Origin: a bacterium
GTDB taxonomy: Bacteria; UBA8248
Length of the DNA: 64,000 nucleotides
Direction of reading: 5' to 3'
NCBI GenBank assembly: GCA_022825065.1
Contig: JAJDYR010000009.1
Coordinates: 20,536-84,535 of the forward strand
Shown: positions 60,198 through 64,000 of the stretch, piece by piece
Numbering within the stretch: the stretch's first letter is position 1
Layout: every line of letters begins with the position of its first letter
Notes under the pieces: model-generated
The model's input: only the letters and a program-made list of their open reading frames with translations
Told to the model about the DNA's origin: nothing
Database searches by the model: none
Program-made: the position numbers and the translations under genes

Positions 60198-61120
60198 TCC
60201 CGCAACTCCCTGCCCGTGAGTTTCAGAAATAAATCCTCCAGGGTGGCGGGTCTTCTTAAAAAATCCTTCCGCCCGAAAGAAATCAAATGCTCCATGATTC
60301 CCATCCCATTGCGGCTATACAGATACAATATATCGGCAACGATTTCGGTGGTTACGGAAAGACCCTGCAACGAGTCCAGAAACTCTATCGAAGCACCGCC
60401 TTTCAATTCGTAGACTTCATCGCCCACTTTTTCCTGAACCAGGGTTTGCGGCGGCCCCTCGACAAGAAATTTCCCCCCGTCCATGATGCCGATGCGGTCG
60501 CACATCTGGGCCGCCTCCTCCATGTAATGCGTGGTGAGGAGGATGGTCAGACCCTGCGCCTTGAGCTCCCGGAGCCTTTGCCAGACAAGGTGCCTCGCCT
60601 GCGGGTCGAGCCCAGTGGTGGGCTCGTCCAGAATCAGGAATTTCGGCTCGTGAATGAGGGCGCGCGCGATGTGTAGGCGCCGCTTCATTCCGCCGGAGAG
60701 GGTCTTGATTTGTGAATCCCATTTTTCACGGAGTTGCATGAAATCGAGCAGATACTCGATGCGGGTTAGCGACGCCTTCTTCGGAATGCTGAAAAATCCG
60801 GCATAGACCCAAAGATTTTCATATACGGTTAGATCACGATCCAGGGTATCTTCTTGCGACACGATGCCCATTTGCGCTCGAATGAGCCGACTCTGGGTCG
60901 CCACATCCCTGCCCAGCACCCTCAGAGTACCTGAGTCAGACTCAACGGCCCCATGAAGCATTTTGATTGTCGTCGTCTTGCCGGCTCCGTTCGGGCCCAG
61001 AATCCCGAAACATTCTCCGGGTTTCACCTGCAGCGAGACGCCATCGACGGCTTTGAGGGTTCCGAAGGATTTCTCGATGCCCCGGGCGTCTATCACGAAT
61101 CCAGGCAACGAAGACTCCAC
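60194..61120 (-). CDS. ABC transporter ATP-binding protein (NodI-like)
   Basis: ATPase of 308 residues with Walker A GILGPNGAGKTTTIKMLHG (about 38-56), Q-loop GIVSQEDTLDRDLTVYENL, signature LSGGMKRRLHIARALIHEPK (about 142) and Walker B FLILDEPTTGLDPQARH. The C-terminal extension after residue 225 fits the NodI/DrrA exporter group. It pairs with the permease gene that overlaps its end by four bases. Confidence 0.93.
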   Translation of the reverse strand: MESSLPGFVIDARGIEKSFGTLKAVDGVSLQVKPGECFGILGPNGAGKTTTIKMLHGAVESDSGTLRVLGRDVATQSRLIRAQMGIVSQEDTLDRDLTVYENLWVYAGFFSIPKKASLTRIEYLLDFMQLREKWDSQIKTLSGGMKRRLHIARALIHEPKFLILDEPTTGLDPQARHLVWQRLRELKAQGLTILLTTHYMEEAAQMCDRIGIMDGGKFLVEGPPQTLVQEKVGDEVYELKGGASIEFLDSLQGLSVTTEIVADILYLYSRNGMGIMEHLISFGRKDFLRRPATLEDLFLKLTGRELRD

Positions 61121-61134
61121 CAGTGTGACCGGTC

Positions 61135-62385
61135 CTACAAACCCCGAAGGCGCTCGGCCTCCGCGATTCGTTCAATGGCAAGAATGAAGGCCGCCGTACG
61201 CAAAGACTCTTGTTTTTCCTCCGCGAGTTCATACACTTCCGAGGTGGCGCGCGACATGATTTTGCCCAGTTCGGCGTCCACCCGCTCTTCATCCCAGCCG
61301 AATTGCTGTATGTTCTGAACCCATTCAAAATACGAGACCGTAACGCCGCCGGAACTCGCCAACACGTCCGGGATCAGCATGACGTTCCCGCCATCGATCA
61401 GAATGTTCTCCCCCTCTTCGGTTACGGGGGCATTGGCCGCTTCGAGAACAACCCGGGCTTTCACGTCTGCCGCGTTGCGGGCATGAATAACGCCGCCCAG
61501 AGCCGCCGGAAGCAAGATATCCACATCGAGCGCCAATAGCTCTTCATTGGTGATCTGCTCGACTCCCCCAAGGCCTTCGAGCGTACCTACATCCTTTCGG
61601 TGCGCCGCGGCGGCTTCGATGTCGATGCCGTCGCCATTGAAATAAGCGCCCCTGCTGCCCGAAATCGCCACCACCTTTACTCCAAGCTCCTTGATGAATC
61701 TGGCGGCGAAAGAGCCGACGTTCCCGAAACCCTGTATCGCCGCCGTCATGACCGCCGGGTCCCAGCCCTCTTTTTTCGCAATCTCCTCAAACACCATCAC
61801 GGCGCCCCGCCCCGTGGCGGCCTCCCTTCCCGGAGAACCGCCCATGGCCAGGGGTTTGCCGGTGACGCAAGCCGGCGCATACCCGTGCCGGCTGCTGTAT
61901 TCATCGAAAATCCACGCCATCACCTGCGCATTCGTGTTCACGTCGGGGGCGGGCACATCGCGGTACGGCCCCAGAATGTGGCCGATGCGCGCGATGAATT
62001 TTCTGGTCAGCCGCTCCAGTTCAAACACGCTGAGTTCTTTCACGTTGACGGTGATGCCGCCTTTTCCGCCGCCGAAGGGGATGTTGACCAAAGCCGTCTT
62101 CCAGGCCATCAGGGCCGAGAGACCGCGAACCTCGTCCATGTCCACTTCGTGGTGGTAGCGGATTCCGCCCTTGAAAGGCCCTCGCGAGCCGTTGAACTGG
62201 ACGCGGTAGCCCTCCCAGACGCCCAGGGAGCCGTCGTCCCTGCGGATGGGGAGTTCGACTCTCACCTCACGAAATGGCGTCTTGAGGAGAAGCTGCGTTT
62301 CATCGTCCAAACCGATGAGTCCAGCTGCCCGGTCGAACTGCGCGCTTGCGGTTTCGAATACGCTGACTCGCTCGTCTTGGGACAT
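61135..62385 (-). CDS. gdhA: Glutamate dehydrogenase
   Basis: Interconverts 2-oxoglutarate plus ammonia and glutamate. The 416-residue protein has GSRGPFKGGIRYHHEVDMDEVRGLSALMAWKTALVNIPFGGGKGGI (substrate-binding, about 70-115), PAPDVNTNAQVMAWIFDEYS, GRGAVMVFEEI, and the NAD Rossmann motif IQGFGNVGSFAARFIKELGVKV (about 213). The hexameric, about 415-residue type is indicated. GGGAGGGGAG precedes the start. It lies upstream of the ABC exporter on the same strand. Confidence 0.96.
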   Translation of the reverse strand: MSQDERVSVFETASAQFDRAAGLIGLDDETQLLLKTPFREVRVELPIRRDDGSLGVWEGYRVQFNGSRGPFKGGIRYHHEVDMDEVRGLSALMAWKTALVNIPFGGGKGGITVNVKELSVFELERLTRKFIARIGHILGPYRDVPAPDVNTNAQVMAWIFDEYSSRHGYAPACVTGKPLAMGGSPGREAATGRGAVMVFEEIAKKEGWDPAVMTAAIQGFGNVGSFAARFIKELGVKVVAISGSRGAYFNGDGIDIEAAAAHRKDVGTLEGLGGVEQITNEELLALDVDILLPAALGGVIHARNAADVKARVVLEAANAPVTEEGENILIDGGNVMLIPDVLASSGGVTVSYFEWVQNIQQFGWDEERVDAELGKIMSRATSEVYELAEEKQESLRTAAFILAIERIAEAERLRGL

Positions 62386-62465
62386 GATCTCCCCTCCCCT
62401 GGGAATTCCCTGAAAGGATGGAACGCGAATCAGGCGGCGAGAGAGTGAGACTCAGCCTCGAGGGA

Positions 62466-62696
62466 TCAGTGGCAAGAACACATGCCTCCGCAGCCGCCCC
62501 CGCCGGCCGAGTATCCACTGGAAATCGGGGCCGCAGCAGCAGCGCCCGAAGTGGATTTGGCGAACAAGGAAAGTTTCTTGTGAACCTTCTTCGAGCCGCA
62601 TTCGGGGCATTCGACCCGCTCGGCGGCTTGCGCGGATGAAACGATGGTCTCGAAATCTTTCTCACAGCTTCCGCAAAGGAATTCATACATCGGCAT
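62466..62696 (-). CDS. FmdB-family zinc ribbon protein (short)
   Basis: A 76-residue protein starting MPMYEFLCGSCEKDFETIVSS, with the second pair in VECPECGSKKVHKK. The four cysteines form one zinc ribbon. The tail SSGYSAGGGGCGGMCSCH has four residues (three Cys and a His) that could bind a second metal. Its function is unsettled, like that of the other FmdB at 14637-14969. It sits between transaldolase and gdhA on the same strand. Confidence 0.85.
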   Translation of the reverse strand: MPMYEFLCGSCEKDFETIVSSAQAAERVECPECGSKKVHKKLSLFAKSTSGAAAAAPISSGYSAGGGGCGGMCSCH

Positions 62697-62719
62697 GATT
62701 TTTCTGGCCTCCAGATGAG

Positions 62720-63370
62720 TCAGCGCATTTCATTGGCGCGGCGCCAATCCGCCAAAAATTTCTCCAACCCGATATCCGTCAGAGGATGCTTGAGCAACTG
62801 CGCGATCACCCCGAAGGGGACCGTCGCGACGTCCGCCCCCATCTTCGCAGCTTCGAGCAGGTGGATCGGCGTGCGCACGCTGGCCACCAGCACCTCGGTG
62901 GCGTAATCGTAGTTCTCGAATATCTGCACGATGTCGCTCACGATCTGCATGCCCGGGTTGGAGATGTCGTCCAGCCGGCCCACGAAGGGGCTCACGAAAG
63001 ACGCCCCCGCCTTGGCGGCCAGCATGGCCTGCGCCGGGCTGAAGATGAGGGTGACGTTCGTGTTGATGTTCTCCTCGCGCATGGCCTTGACGGCGCGCAG
63101 GCCCTCGACCCCCACCGGAACCTTCACCACGACGTTCTCGTGAATCGCGGCCAGTTCGCGGCCTTCCTCCACCATCTCCTTCCACTCCGTGGCGATGACC
63201 TCGGCGCTCACCGGCCCGTCGACCACCTCGCAGATCTCCTTGATCCTCGTGTGGTGGTCGGCGCCCTCTTTCGCGATGAGCGAGGGGTTCGTCGTCACGC
63301 CGTCCAGGATGCCGGTGGACGCCGCCTCGGTGATTTCCTCCAGGTTCGCCGTATCGATGAATATCTTCAT
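62720..63370 (-). CDS. tal: Transaldolase (TalC/FSA-like small type)
   Basis: Small transaldolase of 216 residues. It starts [20 protein letters not shown]; the Schiff-base lysine is in [19 protein letters not shown] (about residue 84). [33 protein letters not shown] is typical of this subfamily. It moves dihydroxyacetone units between sugar phosphates in the pentose phosphate pathway; the subfamily also contains fructose-6-phosphate aldolase, and the two cannot be separated safely here. The start is the ATG at 63370. It is the last clearly coding gene in the window. Confidence 0.93.
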   Translation of the reverse strand: MKIFIDTANLEEITEAASTGILDGVTTNPSLIAKEGADHHTRIKEICEVVDGPVSAEVIATEWKEMVEEGRELAAIHENVVVKVPVGVEGLRAVKAMREENINTNVTLIFSPAQAMLAAKAGASFVSPFVGRLDDISNPGMQIVSDIVQIFENYDYATEVLVASVRTPIHLLEAAKMGADVATVPFGVIAQLLKHPLTDIGLEKFLADWRRANEMR

Positions 63371-64000
63371 GGTATCTCCCGCCGGACGTGTTCATTCCCC
63401 CCGCGAGGCCGCGCCCCGCTATCTTGAAGATGACGCGGCAGCGCCCAAATGTCAACTTGGCGGGGAATGAGAATCTGCGGGAATATGCGGGGAAACGCGC
63501 CGGGGTGCGCTCAACTCATCGAACTTGCGGGCAAATGCGGGGGGCGAAAAAATTTATCGGGGCTTTATCTGAGCGTCCTGCGCTCATATTTATATTCAAC
63601 TTATTGTTATTCAATATCTTACAAGAATTCACCCGGCGTTTTATTTTCGGAAATTTATCGAATAACCCCGTGAATTTATCTAATTTTATCGTATTATCCA
63701 GGAATCCGGGGTTATCGAGAGTTTTCCGTCATGTCTGGGATTTTGCTATCGCTTTGATTTTATATCTGTTAACTCATTTTCCGAACTGATTCCGGCCTGA
63801 TCCCGAATCGGCCCCGTAGAGTCTGTAATCAAGCCGCAAGCGGATTCATTCCAACCCCTGCGCATCCCTGCGGGCGAGTGTCGGGTAAGCATTCGGTCGT
63901 GGGGTGATGGTGTCGGCGTAGCCCATCCCGGATAATCGAAGAGATCCCCCTGAAGCTCTGGTAACATCTTCCGGCATGTGGTAAACAAGTCGGCATGAGG
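63371..64000. other. Right-end non-coding region with AT-rich repeat copy 2
   Basis: I see no supported gene in the final 630 bp. The 24-bp AT-rich sequence of the icd-rsmA gap recurs at 63668-63691 in the other orientation, within an AT-rich stretch (about 63550-63790). A minus-strand ORF of 80 codons at 63746-63988 looks unlike any family and has no ribosome site, so it is not called. Confidence 0.45.

Noticed and set aside
63746..63988. 80-codon minus-strand ORF at the right end
   Set aside because: No family, no ribosome site and mixed composition in a region that otherwise looks non-coding; not enough to call.

Overview
The window is a 64 kb stretch of a Gram-negative bacterial chromosome, almost fully coding and dominated by housekeeping metabolism. 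Outer-membrane markers (a BamD-like lipoprotein, an MltD-like lipoprotein transglycosylase, a heptosyltransferase-like GT9 enzyme), small PurL with PurS and PurQ, class I two-subunit fumarase and the pheA-hisC-tyrA-cmk-rpsA-HU order suggest an uncultured lineage near Deltaproteobacteria, Nitrospinota or Tectomicrobia. That placement is inferred from gene order alone. No rRNA is present; the only RNA gene seen is a tRNA-Leu(CAA).

Layout. 0-6.7 kb (+): purine genes purB (cut by the left edge), purC, purS, purQ, purL, purF. 6.8-12.2 kb (+): envelope and phospholipid genes (transglycosylase, BamD-like, sigma-70 factor, pgsA, plsY, small membrane protein). 12.2-14.6 kb: DegT aminotransferase, tRNA-Leu, zinc-ribbon protein, cyclase. 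14.6-27.4 kb (-): a long cluster for aromatic and branched-chain amino acids plus translation genes (pheA, hisC, tyrA, cmk, rpsA, HU/IHF, macro domain, miaA, aroK, aroC, aspartate dehydrogenase, hydroxyacid dehydrogenase, ilvE, FmdB). 27.5-34.5 kb: accessory island with an enolase-superfamily gene, a Fic protein behind a putative operator array, an FMN-dependent monooxygenase, and an alpha/beta hydrolase whose 3' end is duplicated around a phage-type nuclease-domain gene. 34.5-39.7 kb (-): trpE-G-D-C, led by a recognisable trp attenuator and interrupted twice by repeat blocks. 39.7-50.8 kb (-): truA, uvrA, SDR, ndk and a TCA-cycle cluster (icd, mdh, fumarase alpha/beta, sucC, sucD). 51.2-63.4 kb: rsmA, GT9, lepB, lepA, HtrA protease, dGTPase, AlkA, NodIJ-like ABC exporter, gdhA, FmdB, transaldolase; the first eight kilobases of this part are visibly richer in A+T.

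How the genes work together. The right-to-left reading genes from icd to sucD give most of an oxidative TCA branch, feeding 2-oxoglutarate to gdhA. The aroC/aroK, pheA/tyrA/hisC and trp genes cover the chorismate end of aromatic amino-acid synthesis, although aroA, aroB, trpA, trpB and trpF are not in the window.

The least ordinary features are regulatory or repetitive: a trp leader peptide (MEAWPWRCSAKSGGAP) with a consistent 1:2, 2:3, 3:4 hairpin set; four copies of a GCGGTGAAT motif over the fic promoter; an integration-like footprint at 32.6-33.9 kb; several families of palindromic, MITE-like elements in the longer gaps; and an AT-rich 24-mer repeated in opposite orientation at 51.1 and 63.7 kb. 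All coordinates, motifs and pairings were read by eye; family assignments come from recognised motifs, not from database searches.
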